Assembly (NCBI GenBank): GCA_037043015.1
Contig: CM073325.1
Span: 19,385,001 to 19,449,000, forward strand
From: Bryum argenteum
Lineage: Eukaryota > Streptophyta > Bryopsida > Bryales > Bryaceae
DNA length: 64,000 bases
Direction of reading: 5' to 3'
Part shown: positions 1-9,797 of the stretch, in pieces
How positions within the stretch are numbered: position 1 is the first letter of the stretch
Layout of the letters: every line of letters starts with the position of its first letter
Made by a program: the position numbers and the translations under genes
The notes under the pieces: generated by a model
What the model saw: the letters and a program-made list of their open reading frames with translations, nothing else
The model's database searches: none
Told to the model about the DNA's origin: nothing

Positions 1-101
1 GGCTGCAGAATTCCATAGGGGCGATGCCGAGGGTTCTTTGACCTTGAACAAATATAACAAGAGAGGACAAACTCCTTCACATCCTTCCACATTTGAGGCT
101 A

Positions 102-2162
102 TCAAAAATCTCGCGAAATAAGCTCCAATGTCTTGTTGTATCCAAAATGTCCTGCTGCTGAAAAGTCGTGGCGCGATTGGAGAACTCGAAGTCGTGTTGG
201 TCCCTTTAGAATATATAGTCGCTCTTCAAAATACAAAAGATCTCCCTCCACCTTGAACTTGTCATTATCGGCACGCTTCTTCATCTCAAGAGCTACAGAA
301 TCTTTGGTTGTTACAGTGCGTACCTGGTCAAGGAAGTCCGCATCAATTGGCACGACAGCAGCGCAAATTCTAAAATGCTCCGGTTTCAACAATGTGGTGC
401 ATAGTTGATCAAATGCTTCTTCTCCAGTCTTTGGTGTGAGATACGATCTCCTCGATAATGCATCCGATAGTCCTTGCTGCTTCCCAGGCCGATATGTGAT
501 GACAAAATCAAATCGCGACAACGACATATTCCACCGAGCTTGACATCGATCCAAGATTCGAGCCGACATAAAGTACTCCAAATTCTTGTGATCCGTGTAT
601 ACGGTCACCGGATGCGCAGCGCCTTTGAGAAAGTGTCTCCACTCTTGGAAGGAATCCACTATGGCAAGAAGTTTCTTATCGTGGATTTCGTAGTTAATTT
701 CCGCAGCAGAGAACTTCCGAGAATAAAACGCAACTGGATGAAGCCTCCCGTCTGCGCCCATCTGTGAAAGTACGGCTCCCAAAGCAAAATCAGAAGCATC
801 GGTCTCCAAATAGAAGGCCTTTGCAAAGTCAGGGTGTAGCAGGACTGGAGCCGTAGTAAACGCCGTCTTGAGATCTTGAAATGCTCGTTCGGCTTGAGGT
901 CCCCATTCTAACTTGTCCTTACACGTCAATCGGGTTAGTGGAGCAGCGACCCGAGAATAATTCTTGATGAAGATCCGATAGAAGTTAGCAAATCCAAAAA
1001 AACATTGTACGTCTCTAACCGTCTTCGAAACCTCCCAGGATACGATTGCTTCCACCTTCTTGGGGTCCATCTTCAAGCCATCTGTAGTTGCAACGAACCC
1101 TAAAAACTCCATCTCGTTTTGGTGGAATAGGCACTTCTCCATCTTGGCGTAGAGTCCTCGTTCTCGTAGTTTCTCCAGGACCAAACGAACGTGCTTCTCG
1201 TGCTCCTCTTCGTTTTTGGAAAATATCAGGATGTCATCCAGATAGATGACAACAAAGTCGTCAAGGTACTCCCGAAAGATGTCATTCATCATGTGTTGGA
1301 AAACAGCCGGAGCATTCGTAAGGCCAAAAGACATGACATTATATTCAAAATGGCCATACCTTGTACGGAACGCTGTCTTCCACTCATCTCCTTCCTTGAT
1401 CCGTACGAGGTTGTAAGCTCCCCTCAGATCAATTTTTGTAAAGAACTTTGCACGCCCGAGCTGCTCCAAGAGACTAGAGATCAAAGGTAACGGGTAACGA
1501 TTTTTCTTAGTTACCTTGTTGAGGCCTCGATAGTCCACGCACATTCGCAAGGAGCCATCCTTCTTCTTTACGAACAAGATCGGTGCCCCAGCTGGCGACT
1601 TTGAATAACAAATGAAGTTCTTCGCTAGATTCTCGTCAATGTATTTTCGCAGCTCCGCTAACTCCGTTTGAGAGAGATTGTAGATTGGGCCAAAAGGCGG
1701 TTGTGCTCCTTCTTGCAAGTCTATGGCACAGTCGTATGGCCAATGCTCCGGTAGCATGTCCGCGTTCTTTTTCTGAAACACGTCCTTAAAATCCTTGTAT
1801 TGCTCTGGTATGCTTGCCGACGAACTCTTCTCCGTGCTAGTTGGGGCTGCATAGATGACGAACGGTGCTCCTTCTTTGGATGATCGTACGAACGTCCTTG
1901 CTCCAATAAACAATGGTTTTCCTATCTTGGAATGTCTACTATGTTGGCTCTTGGAATGTTCTTTGGAAAAAGTCATTTTCCGCAACTTCCAATCTATGGT
2001 AGGGTTATCTTGTTCTAACCAGGAGAGACCTAGGATGACAGGGTTTGACGGGGTTCTAATGACATTAAAAACAACGTAACTACTATGGTCCTTAAACGCC
2101 ACCTCTATAGGTACTAATTCATGGGTGACACTGCCGGACAATAAAGGTCGTCCATCTATCAC
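102..2162 (-). CDS. pol: Gypsy pol polyprotein segment: protease end, reverse transcriptase, RNase H, start of integrase
   Basis: This 686-codon open frame belongs to the outer LTR element. Near its start is the tail of an aspartic-protease domain. The reverse transcriptase follows, with FVKKKDGSLRMCVDYRGLN, the fingers/palm run to YPLPLI, SFGLTNAPAVFQ, and the catalytic YLDD box near residue 310. RNase H is seen from LETDASDFALGAVLSQ and TDHKNLEYF, and an integrase zinc-finger start (HFGYNKTLELISRDF) closes the frame. The order assigns it to Ty3/Gypsy. The first Met shown is only where the open stretch begins; in the family pol is made as part of a gag-pol polyprotein and then cleaved. Confidence 0.95.
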   Translation of the reverse strand: MIDGRPLLSGSVTHELVPIEVAFKDHSSYVVFNVIRTPSNPVILGLSWLEQDNPTIDWKLRKMTFSKEHSKSQHSRHSKIGKPLFIGARTFVRSSKEGAPFVIYAAPTSTEKSSSASIPEQYKDFKDVFQKKNADMLPEHWPYDCAIDLQEGAQPPFGPIYNLSQTELAELRKYIDENLAKNFICYSKSPAGAPILFVKKKDGSLRMCVDYRGLNKVTKKNRYPLPLISSLLEQLGRAKFFTKIDLRGAYNLVRIKEGDEWKTAFRTRYGHFEYNVMSFGLTNAPAVFQHMMNDIFREYLDDFVVIYLDDILIFSKNEEEHEKHVRLVLEKLRERGLYAKMEKCLFHQNEMEFLGFVATTDGLKMDPKKVEAIVSWEVSKTVRDVQCFFGFANFYRIFIKNYSRVAAPLTRLTCKDKLEWGPQAERAFQDLKTAFTTAPVLLHPDFAKAFYLETDASDFALGAVLSQMGADGRLHPVAFYSRKFSAAEINYEIHDKKLLAIVDSFQEWRHFLKGAAHPVTVYTDHKNLEYFMSARILDRCQARWNMSLSRFDFVITYRPGKQQGLSDALSRRSYLTPKTGEEAFDQLCTTLLKPEHFRICAAVVPIDADFLDQVRTVTTKDSVALEMKKRADNDKFKVEGDLLYFEERLYILKGPTRLRVLQSRHDFSAAGHFGYNKTLELISRDF

Positions 2163-2241
2163 CTCTACATGAACAGGCTTGGATTTCTGTACTAGACGAA
2201 TCCTGTGGCGCTTAGCAAATTCTTCATCTAAAAACCAAGTA

Positions 2242-2246
2242 GATGC
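2242..2246. repeat. Target-site duplication GATGC, left copy
   Basis: GATGC directly precedes the left LTR of the nested element and recurs directly after the right LTR at 7756-7760. Five-base duplications are typical for LTR integrases. Confidence 0.85.
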
Positions 2247-2480
2247 TGTAAGAGTCTATCTATCAAAACAAACAAAAACTACAAAAGAAATATATTGATC
2301 CAAGACTTAGGTTTACAATGAATAAGAGTCCCTTATATACTAATCTCTTGGCTCAACTGCCGAGGCTATACTTTAGCTCTACTGCCGAGGCTATACTTTA
2401 GCTCTACTGCCGAAGTTCTATTTATAAAATCAATAGCGAGTGAACATCCGAGCTTATCAACGAGGCCTTGGCCCATCACA
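2247..2480 (-). repeat. 3' LTR of the nested element, with an internal 27-bp tandem duplication
   Basis: This LTR matches 7548-7755 along its whole length but is about 26 bp longer, because a unit around CGAGGCTATACTTTAGCTC near 2365-2415 is present twice. A TATA-like box (TATATAAGGG on the minus strand) lies near 2333-2342. Apart from the duplication only about six differences separate the two LTRs. Confidence 0.9.
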
Positions 2481-2484
2481 AATG

Positions 2485-2503
2485 CCTCCTCCTCCTCCTC
2501 CTG
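2485..2503 (-). other. Polypurine tract of the nested element
   Basis: On the minus strand AGGAGGAGGAGGAGGAGGC directly precedes the 3' LTR. Such purine runs prime plus-strand DNA synthesis in LTR elements. It sets the orientation. Confidence 0.75.
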
Positions 2504-2754
2504 TGCTGATGAATTAACAAGTGTCATAGAAGAGAATGTGCCCAAGGAATATCAGTACCAGACGCGCGCAACATGCGCTCGTAATCGTCTAAGGCCATGA
2601 CATTTTGTAATTGGCAAACAGGTTCCCAAGTAGGCTCCGGCCATCCTGTCCACTTTACAAGTAGTTGCCAACCGCGCCCACGACGTCGATGTTGCAACAC
2701 TCTTTCAACAAAGATACTCGCCCTCGCTAGTGGATGCGCCGAAAGCGGGATTGC

Positions 2755-5700
2755 TCAAAACAACACCGGGCTCATTATCACGAGGTAGTTGGGAAGGCAA
2801 CGGATCTTCACCGCCTTCTTCACTAAACTCACATGAAAAACATGATGAATACTGACGGTGTATTCAAACGAACCGCATGTGTACCTCACGCACTCCAATA
2901 CACGATAAGGAAGAACAATCCAATCAAGCTTCTTGATTGGCGGGATGTGTTGATGTTCTTCAACTTCAACCACACACGATCACCCGGACGAAAATCCTCG
3001 CCACCGAAGCGTCGTGTATTTGATCGGGACGTTCTTGAGTCTCTTGCAAGAATGGCCATTGCCATTGTTGCCGATTCACTTGAATTACGCCGATGCTCAA
3101 CAAGCTTGCGTCATTTTTTTCCGGTGACAACGAAGAACCGCCTCCTCGGGTATAGTAATATTCACGACCGAATATTGATAACCGTGAGTCATAAAAAATG
3201 CAGACATACCTATAGACTGCGACACACGATTATTCAACGCCATCATCGCGATCGGCAACTGAAAAGCCCAATCTTCTTGCTCAAATGTCGTGAAAATACG
3301 AAGATATGTTTCAAGCTCTTGATTCGCCTCTTTTCGTTGTACCATCTGTCTCCGGATGGAAAGTCATGCCGACAACCGACGCGTAATCTTCATCAATCTG
3401 CATACTTCTGTCCAAAGCAGACTAACAAATTGACTACCACGATCCGACACAATTGCTGCAGGCAATCCGTGATGCTGAAAAACTTGCTCTAAAATTTTGT
3501 GAGCCACATCAAGTGCACGAATTGTCTTCATAAAAGACAAAGAATGATAGATTTGGACAAACGGTCTGTCACAACCATGATATTTCAGATCATTTGTTTG
3601 GTACCAATCCGTAATAAAATCAATGGAGAGCTTAGTCCAAATTCGTGCCCGAATTGGCAAAGGTTTTAAGAACCTCGCTTCTCGCTCCCGCCAAATCTTC
3701 GATTTTCCACACACGTTGCGCCCGCATAAATCTCCGAACATCTTATGTCAACCTGCGCCACGATATTCACGTGCAATCAAGTCACGCGCGCACCCTCACG
3801 ACCTGGATGTCCCGCTAGTGGTGAATCATGAGTAGATTGGATCAAACGCGTCCGAAGAGGTTCGTGCGCGAAATCCATATTCGCCCACGCCAACGCAATC
3901 GATGACTGAATCTACGTAACACTCACTAATCGTGATAGGTAAGCCCCATTCTTTAGGTAGTCGGCGCCACCATCCATAACCGCCTTTCGCATCTTCCAAT
4001 AACGATGATTTGTTTTTGCAGGGCAACATCCCATAATGCAATCATCTCTGCGTCAATAAATGGACATATGGGGACGCGGGGTCATTATCGACTCAGAAAG
4101 CAGCGAGCCTCTTTCTCTCGAATCGCATCACCATCCGCGATCCATGCGGATTTAGTGACAACCTTCAAAGCGCCATCATCTCCGTCAAAATGATGATATC
4201 GATTCACGATTCGATCATCATCTGCGTGTGTTGGGGAAGATCTTGTTCCCGACGAGAAAGTGCATCCGATTGAACTTGATCCTTGCAGGCTTGTCTTGCG
4301 ACGATCTCAAAGTCAAAATCATTCAACTCGAGGCCCAACGATTTTCGCTTTCTGGCTCAAATGTTGCTTCTTTCGAAAATAAGCCAAAGTGCGATGATCC
4401 AACTCACTTCAAAATGTTGGCCAACAAGTAATGTCGACGCCACTCGCGGATGCAATGTACAATCGCTAGCATTTCCTTGTCATGAATCGGATAATTGGAC
4501 TCCATTTGATGTGTGTTTCTTCGAGAAATAAGCAACCGCACGCCAAAGTCCGTCCACCTTTTGCATTAAGGTGCCACCAACAAAGATAACCAGGAGAATC
4601 ACATTCAATGGTTGTTTCCAAACCTGGAGTCCATTTAACGAAAGCACGGCGGTGCATTTAATTAATGCCTCCTTCAATCGATCAAAGGCATGTTGACATT
4701 TCGATGTCCAATGGAAAGGTTGATCTTTCCGCGTTAGTCGAGTAAGAGGTTCTGCAATGTTAGAATATCCATCTATGAATTGTCGATAATAATTGCAGAA
4801 ACCTAAAAATCCACGAACTCCTTTCACTTTTGTTGGCGGCTCCCATTGACAAATTGCCTCAAGTTTTGTTGGATCAGCCTGCAAACCCCAACCGGTCTTC
4901 ACCAAATATCCGAGATACTTAATAGTGTCTGCTTCAAACTCGCTCTTATCAAAATCAAGTTGAAGCCCTGCGTTAGCAAGCTTACGGATGATCCTCAAAA
5001 TCGCATCACGATGTTCTTTTTGAGATCACTATAGATCACCACGTCATCAATATACGCGGAGCAAAGATATATCCAATTCGTCGCGAAGATCCAATTGATA
5101 TATATTGAAAAGTTGCAGTGCGCCCGTCACCCAAACGGTGTGACCAACCACTCATATAAGCCAAAGCGTGTTTTAACGCCGTCTTCCACTCGTCACCTTC
5201 TTTCACACGTATCCGATTAAACGCAGAGATTACATCAACCTTGGAGATATATTTGGTCTGCAAAGAATGAATCTTAATGTCTCATCAATGCGCGGAATCG
5301 GATATTGTCCTTCCGACTCATCTCGTTCAATCGCCGATAGTCAACACAGTAATCGCAATCCTCCGCCAGGTTTCTTCACAAATATGACCGGAGTGCTGCT
5401 GCGGGTGAATTACTTACGCGAATAAATCCATTATCCAACAACTCCGTAAGGGTCTTGCGCAAAACTAATAATCGATCCTTGGACATTTGATACGGCGGCG
5501 TGGCGGGGATGTCATCATTAGTCTTCCTTCAATAAGATTGATCTCGTGATCAACCCTTTTCTACTGCAAAAGAACGACTTTGCATCTTGTCGATTAAAAG
5601 CGTCAATAACTGGCCAGTTAGGAGCATGTTGTGCCGGGTCCCTATACACCTTCTGTTGTAGTGCCTTCTGGATGTCAACCAAGCCGACACTAAAAACCTC

Positions 5701-7221
5701 TACTGGTTCACCGCTTCCGCAAAGTTTGAATCATCGACGACGTATCTCTTGATTGGCTCCAACGTAATCGGCCGAAGTCCTCACAATCATCTTGAAAGGT
5801 TTTGAACGCAAACATCTTCTTTAGCAAGGTCGAACACTTGCATCACGTCGCTCCATCCAACCTTTTCCCAAGATTATATCATCTATTTGTCCGGAATAAC
5901 ATAGGCAACAATCCTCTCCTCCATACCATCAATATCGGCGATAAAATTTGCAATTTGGCAAATCATAGGCCGCTTCTTCATTGTCGAATTTGCTCCAAAG
6001 ATTTAGGTTGAATAGATGACGATCCAACCCTCTCCGTCGAACAAATTGCTCGCATACGATTGAAAGCATTGGCATCTTAATCACACAAAGACGAGTAGAT
6101 ATAATTGAGTTTATTAAAACATCAACATACATACCATTGTGTGTCTAAGTTCGTCTCCTAGATTCTTCAACTTTGACAACCCGCGCTCCACGCTCCGATC
6201 GAGTCTTATGCGGAAGCCGCTGTTTTCCGACTCTACATCGTAGTCACAACTCTCCATCTCTTTGACCTCTTCTATCTTGCTATTGTTTCTTTTTTCTCGC
6301 GCGCACTATCAAGTTTTGTCCCGCTCTCTCTTTTTTTCTTCTTCTCATTGCCTTCACTTGCTTGGATGAGCAGTCATTCGTGACGTGGCCTCGCTTCAAA
6401 CATAAAAACAAGCGTCCTCTTGGCGACACCGTTGTTGTTCCTCCAAAGTCGACGTCTCCAAGCTTGCTTATTTGGACCGTAGGCATCCAATCCATCTCAT
6501 CTCCATCCGCCATACGCGATTTGATGTCGCGATCGGAGCCGACGACTCTTTTCCGATATTGCAAGCAATCAAGTTGAGAGCCGACCGCCAACAAAGCTTG
6601 GACAAACATACCATAATCGATGTACGTCAGGTCCAATCATCGCCCGTTGCATCTCTCGAGTTGAGAGCACCGCGAAGATATCCTATCTTCACCATATCCG
6701 GAACCATGGTAAGTTGACTCTCACCAAGCTCCTTCTCAAACTTGGGCAAGAATGTTGCGAATGACTCCCTACCCCCCGCTTCATTGCTTGAAGCCGATTC
6801 AATGCTAACGCTACTTTGCATTCGGGTCCATGTAATATTTGTCACGATGTTGAATAAAAGTCGCGCATTGCAACCACGTTGATTTTGGTAGAAAGATACT
6901 ACCATCATCCGCGCTTCGCGTCCATCCATCCTCGAAAACAAGTATGCGACTTGATCTTGAGGTGTACCAAAGATGACTCCATCAATTTGAAGCATGTTAT
7001 CCGCTTCGACCTTCCATATCGGGTAGCCCTTGCGACTCGTCAAACTTTGAAATATCGGCAATCGCTTGCGCAATGCGACGGCGATTCCTCCATATTGTTG
7101 TCGCATCGATTGCGGCATCATCTCGCGATGAAGACGGACCTCCTAAACTCGTGAATTGTTGTCCGGCCCATTGGAGGCACTGCTGCGATTGTTGTGCAAC
7201 CAATAATCGCTCGATAGCCAA
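2755..7221 (-). pseudogene. Decayed gag-pol remains of the nested Gypsy element
   Basis: Fragments in family order on the minus strand are: gag-like near 7121-6627, zinc-knuckle-like (CLKRGHVTNDC) near 6400, RT pieces with IRVKEGDEWKTA near 5200, RT end/RNase H near 4998-4480 (DFDKSEFEADTIKYLGYLV, FLGFCNYYRQFI), integrase core near 3741-3097 (FQHHGLPAAIVSDRGSQFV), and a chromo/tether-like end near 2973-2755. Many breaks interrupt the frames, so the copy is a fossil that cannot encode a working polyprotein. Confidence 0.85.
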
Positions 7222-7547
7222 CTTCTCACTGCCGAGAAGCTTGAAGTTGTGTGCGCAACCTCACGATCTCTCGTTGATAGTCTTCCGCCGTAATTTCTCC
7301 TTGCGCTCTTCGCCGCTGCAAGATCTCATCATCGATCATCCGGGCGTTCTCCATCTCAAAAAGCAACACCTCTCAATCAACTCTTCAGCAGCCGCAAAGC
7401 CTTCAAATGCGTCCCGTTTCGTGGCTATCTTCAATCACTACCACGAGGGTGGATAAGTTCCTCAATCTAATCAATGTCCTACTTTTGTCGTTTGAAAAAA
7501 TAAGGGAGGATGAAGCCCTTCAGAAAATCAAGAGAAGTCTTGGATTA

Positions 7548-7755
7548 TGTAAGAGTCTAGCTATCAAAACAAGCAAAAACTACAAAAGAAATATATTGAT
7601 CCAAGACTTAGGTTTACAATGAATAAGAGTCCCTTATATACTAATCTCTTGGCTCAACTGCCGAGGCTATACTTTAGCTCTACTGCCGAAGTTCTATTTA
7701 TAAAATTAATAGCGAGTAAACATCCGAGCTTATCAACGAGGCCTTGGCCATGACA
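7548..7755 (-). repeat. 5' LTR of the nested element
   Basis: This is a 208-bp copy starting TGTAAGAG and ending ATGACA on the plus strand. It pairs with 2247-2480 and has a single copy of the unit that is doubled there. It is short for a Gypsy LTR. No clear primer-binding site was recognised next to it. Confidence 0.9.
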
Positions 7756-7760
7756 GATGC
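7756..7760. repeat. Target-site duplication GATGC, right copy
   Basis: GATGC directly follows the right LTR of the nested element and pairs with 2242-2246, so both ends of the insertion are present. Confidence 0.85.
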
Positions 7761-8957
7761 TTCCGAATCTAATAGCGCTAAAGTTTTGTGTTTTTGAGGA
7801 CCAAGAGACAAGGGAATTGTAAAACAACGGGCAGGTTGCGCAGAGAAAGAAGAACCTGATTGTTGTCGTGGCATTGAATCGTCCAGCCGCACGGTTCCTA
7901 CTGTGGCTGGGCATTGTCGTTTTCCGGGATCACCGCACTCCTAGTCTTAACAATGCGCCGGTTCTGCTTCTCGGGGCAATTTCCAACCTTGTGGCCTTCT
8001 TCTCCGCAGTACAAACAGAGTCCTTCTTCCATACGCCTTCTTTCTCTCTTCGTAGTAAGAGCTTTGACACGCGCCCGCGTCGATTTGCATGGCTTCGACT
8101 CGAATGAGAACTCAAATCGTTTGCCAACATACTCGTGGTGTAGCGATTCGTTTGGTATTTTGACGCCTGGTCTTGACGATTTATTTGGAATAAACGGTTG
8201 TCGACTTTACGAACTTGGCTAATGGCTTCGTTGAGCATTTGCGGATCGGGGAAGGGATAAAAATAGGTCCTTCACATCATCCCTCAAACCCCAATAAAAC
8301 TGACTCACCAATGCATCTTCGCCCCAGTTGATGTCACTAGCTTGATTGTCTCAAACCGATCGTGAAGATCGATGCGAGAAGCGTCCCTTGTCGAAGTGAT
8401 CGGATCTTTGTTGTAGCCCATCGAACCTTGTCATGTTCGCCAAATGCTTCTGTAAATGCTTCCAAGAACGTCTCAAAGTTGCTCAGAATTGGCGATCGTT
8501 TCTCGAACAAGGGGGCAAACCACGGCTTGAGCTTGTCCCCGTAGCGAGTTCCAACAAGTCCAACACGCGCCTCCTCCGTCGGATATCGTTCAGGCTGTAA
8601 AATTGTTATCAACCTGATTTGGTTGACAAAACCTCGAAACTTGGAACGCGTTCCGTCGAACTTGTCACGAAGACTAACTCTAGGCTCCTTCCGTTGTTGA
8701 ATCATTGGCTTTTGTTGAACTAAAGGTGTAGTCGCCTCCTCCGTTGTAGTAGCTTGAGACTGGTGAATCCTGGATGGTGTTATCCCGGATGCTCCATTAT
8801 TGTGAAGTCTTGCCATGGCTCCTTCTATCTCCGCTTGTCTCTGTGATAACGTAGCAAGAGCATTCATGATGGCGTCTAATTTGGATTCCAAATTTTCAGC
8901 CATACTAACGTCTTGATCTTTGACCAAATCTACGAATGAAAAGAAAAAATTTGACAA
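7761..8957 (-). mobile_element. gag: Gypsy gag region and protease start of the outer element
   Basis: On the minus strand, 8957-8337 encodes a gag matrix/capsid-like segment: a coiled N-terminal stretch with ESKLDAIMNALATLSQRQ, a polar linker, then RDKFDGTRSKFRGFVNQ and a retrotransposon-gag-like helical region (LKPWFAPLFEKRSPILSNF). Further on, near 7960-8010, is a CCHC zinc knuckle (LYCGEEGHKVGNC, pattern CX2CX4HX4C), then the beginning of the protease domain near 7770-7900. The nested element begins right after this, so gag and most of pol are separated by about 5.5 kb. This is treated as a fossil; it may carry a small number of breaks. Confidence 0.85.
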
Positions 8958-8972
8958 GAGAACAATATTGGT

Positions 8973-9160
8973 TCAGAGGAGGGTACTCCGCAACCTCTAA
9001 AACGCCTCAAGACTCCAAGAAGAGGGGTAATCCACTCTCTCCAAGAAGAATAAGATTCCAATATTGAGGTGGAAGAGATATCTGTTTAGAGGAGGGTAAT
9101 CCGCAACCTCTAAACCACTAGCACACTTTCGAGAAGAGGGGTAATCCACTCTCTAACAAG
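8973..9160 (-). repeat. Two diverged tandem copies in the untranslated leader of the outer element
   Basis: Two related segments, about 8973-9055 and 9092-9160, each contain AGAGGAGGGTA(C/A)TCCGCAACC followed about 40 bp later by GAAGAGGGGTAATCCACTCTC. They lie between the primer-binding site and gag, in the leader. Leaders of plant Gypsy elements often hold such repeats near the packaging region; a role here is not shown. Confidence 0.7.
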
Positions 9161-9170
9161 AAGGGACTAG

Positions 9171-9180
9171 CTCTGATATC
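9171..9180 (-). other. Primer-binding site, initiator Met tRNA type
   Basis: On the minus strand ATATCAGAGC lies one base inside the 5' LTR edge and matches the core of the plant iMet-tRNA primer-binding site (TGGTATCAGAGC). Its position fixes both the orientation of the outer element and the inner edge of the LTR. Confidence 0.75.
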
Positions 9181-9181
9181 T

Positions 9182-9797
9182 GTGAGAAGGTAGTCTCGAC
9201 AAACTGTCAGGGACACGAAAACAGATGACGAGAATATCTGGAAACTAACAAAAACTGACAAGAGCTTGGATTAACAAGAAGAGTACACGAACAACACCAA
9301 GAGAGGTGAGCTAGAGCTCCAAGAGATGCGTTGTCGAGACTGAGGTTGCCCCAGTCTCGACTCCTATATATACTAGCTTAGAAGAAGGTTCTCCAGAACC
9401 TTCCACAATCCAAGACCTTCCTAGGACCTTCCAGAAGCTTCCAAGACCTTCCAGAGACTTCCAGAACCTTTCTGGAACTTCTAGGAACTTCCAGAGACTT
9501 CCAGAAACTTCCAGGAACTTCTAGAGACTTCTAGAAGTTTCCACAAGCTTCTAGAACTTTCTAGAACCTTCCTGAGTTGTCTCACTAGTACGTAGCCATG
9601 ACATCCTTCTAGAAGGTTCTAGAGACTTTCTTAGAGACTTTCTTTTAGAAGGTTCCAGAGACTTCTAGAGACTTCCTTCTAGAAGGTTCCAGAGCCTATG
9701 TCCCTAATAGATAGTGGGCTTGCCCTTAGTAAGCGAGCCCCATTATAGAAGCATCCTGTTGAAACTTTATATATCTAGGGGACATTCCACCATATCA
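9182..9797 (-). repeat. 5' LTR of the outer Gypsy element
   Basis: On the minus strand the LTR runs from TGATATGGTGG (at 9797) to CCTTCTCACA (at 9182), so it has the usual TG...CA ends and is 616 bp long. It is followed after one base by a sequence matching the initiator-Met primer-binding site. A TATA box (9365-9372) divides a long repeat-rich U3 from R/U5. The partner LTR is outside the window, so LTR divergence and age cannot be measured here. The outer edge is inferred from the TGATATGG start and the change in sequence character. Confidence 0.8.
9365..9689 (-). promoter_or_regulatory. LTR core promoter (TATA) with an upstream heat-shock-element-like array
   Basis: TATATATA at 9365-9372 is the likely TATA box for minus-strand transcription. 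Directly upstream of it (higher coordinates) is a 300-bp array of alternating GAA and TTC units. Matches to the inverted heat-shock-element pattern TTCnnGAAnnTTC are exact at 9429-9441, 9499-9511, 9529-9541, 9549-9571 (five units in a row), 9607-9619 and 9677-9689, with many half-sites between. HSF proteins bind such trimers in all eukaryotes. That the LTR is heat responsive is inferred. Confidence 0.6.

Larger units (their letters stand above)
2247..7755 (-). mobile_element. Nested Ty3/Gypsy LTR retrotransposon, decayed interior, intact-looking LTR pair
   Basis: Two direct repeats, 2247-2480 and 7548-7755, have TG...CA ends and are flanked by a 5-bp target duplication GATGC (2242-2246 and 7756-7760), so this is one insertion into the protease-coding part of the outer element. 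On the minus strand the interior holds, in order, gag-like, zinc-knuckle, RT, RNase H, integrase and a chromo-like tether region, which is Gypsy order. A GGA-rich polypurine tract abuts the left LTR, proving that the left one is the 3' LTR. The LTRs differ at only about 3% of aligned bases, yet the coding interior is broken in many places. Confidence 0.92.
1..9797 (-). mobile_element. Ty3/Gypsy LTR retrotransposon (outer element), incomplete at the left window edge, interrupted by a nested element
   Basis: Reading on the minus strand from the right, the element shows a 5' LTR (9182-9797), a primer-binding site matching initiator Met tRNA, a leader with repeats, gag with a CCHC zinc knuckle, protease, reverse transcriptase, RNase H and the start of integrase. 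The rest of integrase and the 3' LTR lie beyond base 1. The order protease-RT-RNase H-integrase is that of Ty3/Gypsy (Metaviridae-type) elements. A second Gypsy element (2247-7755) sits inside the protease-coding part. The long open pol frame suggests a fairly recent insertion that looks nearly whole apart from the nested insertion and perhaps a few breaks. Confidence 0.93.

Noticed and set aside
133-1490. Plus-strand open frames of 91-99 codons
   Set aside because: They lie opposite the clear RT/RNase H frame on the minus strand and are its shadows.
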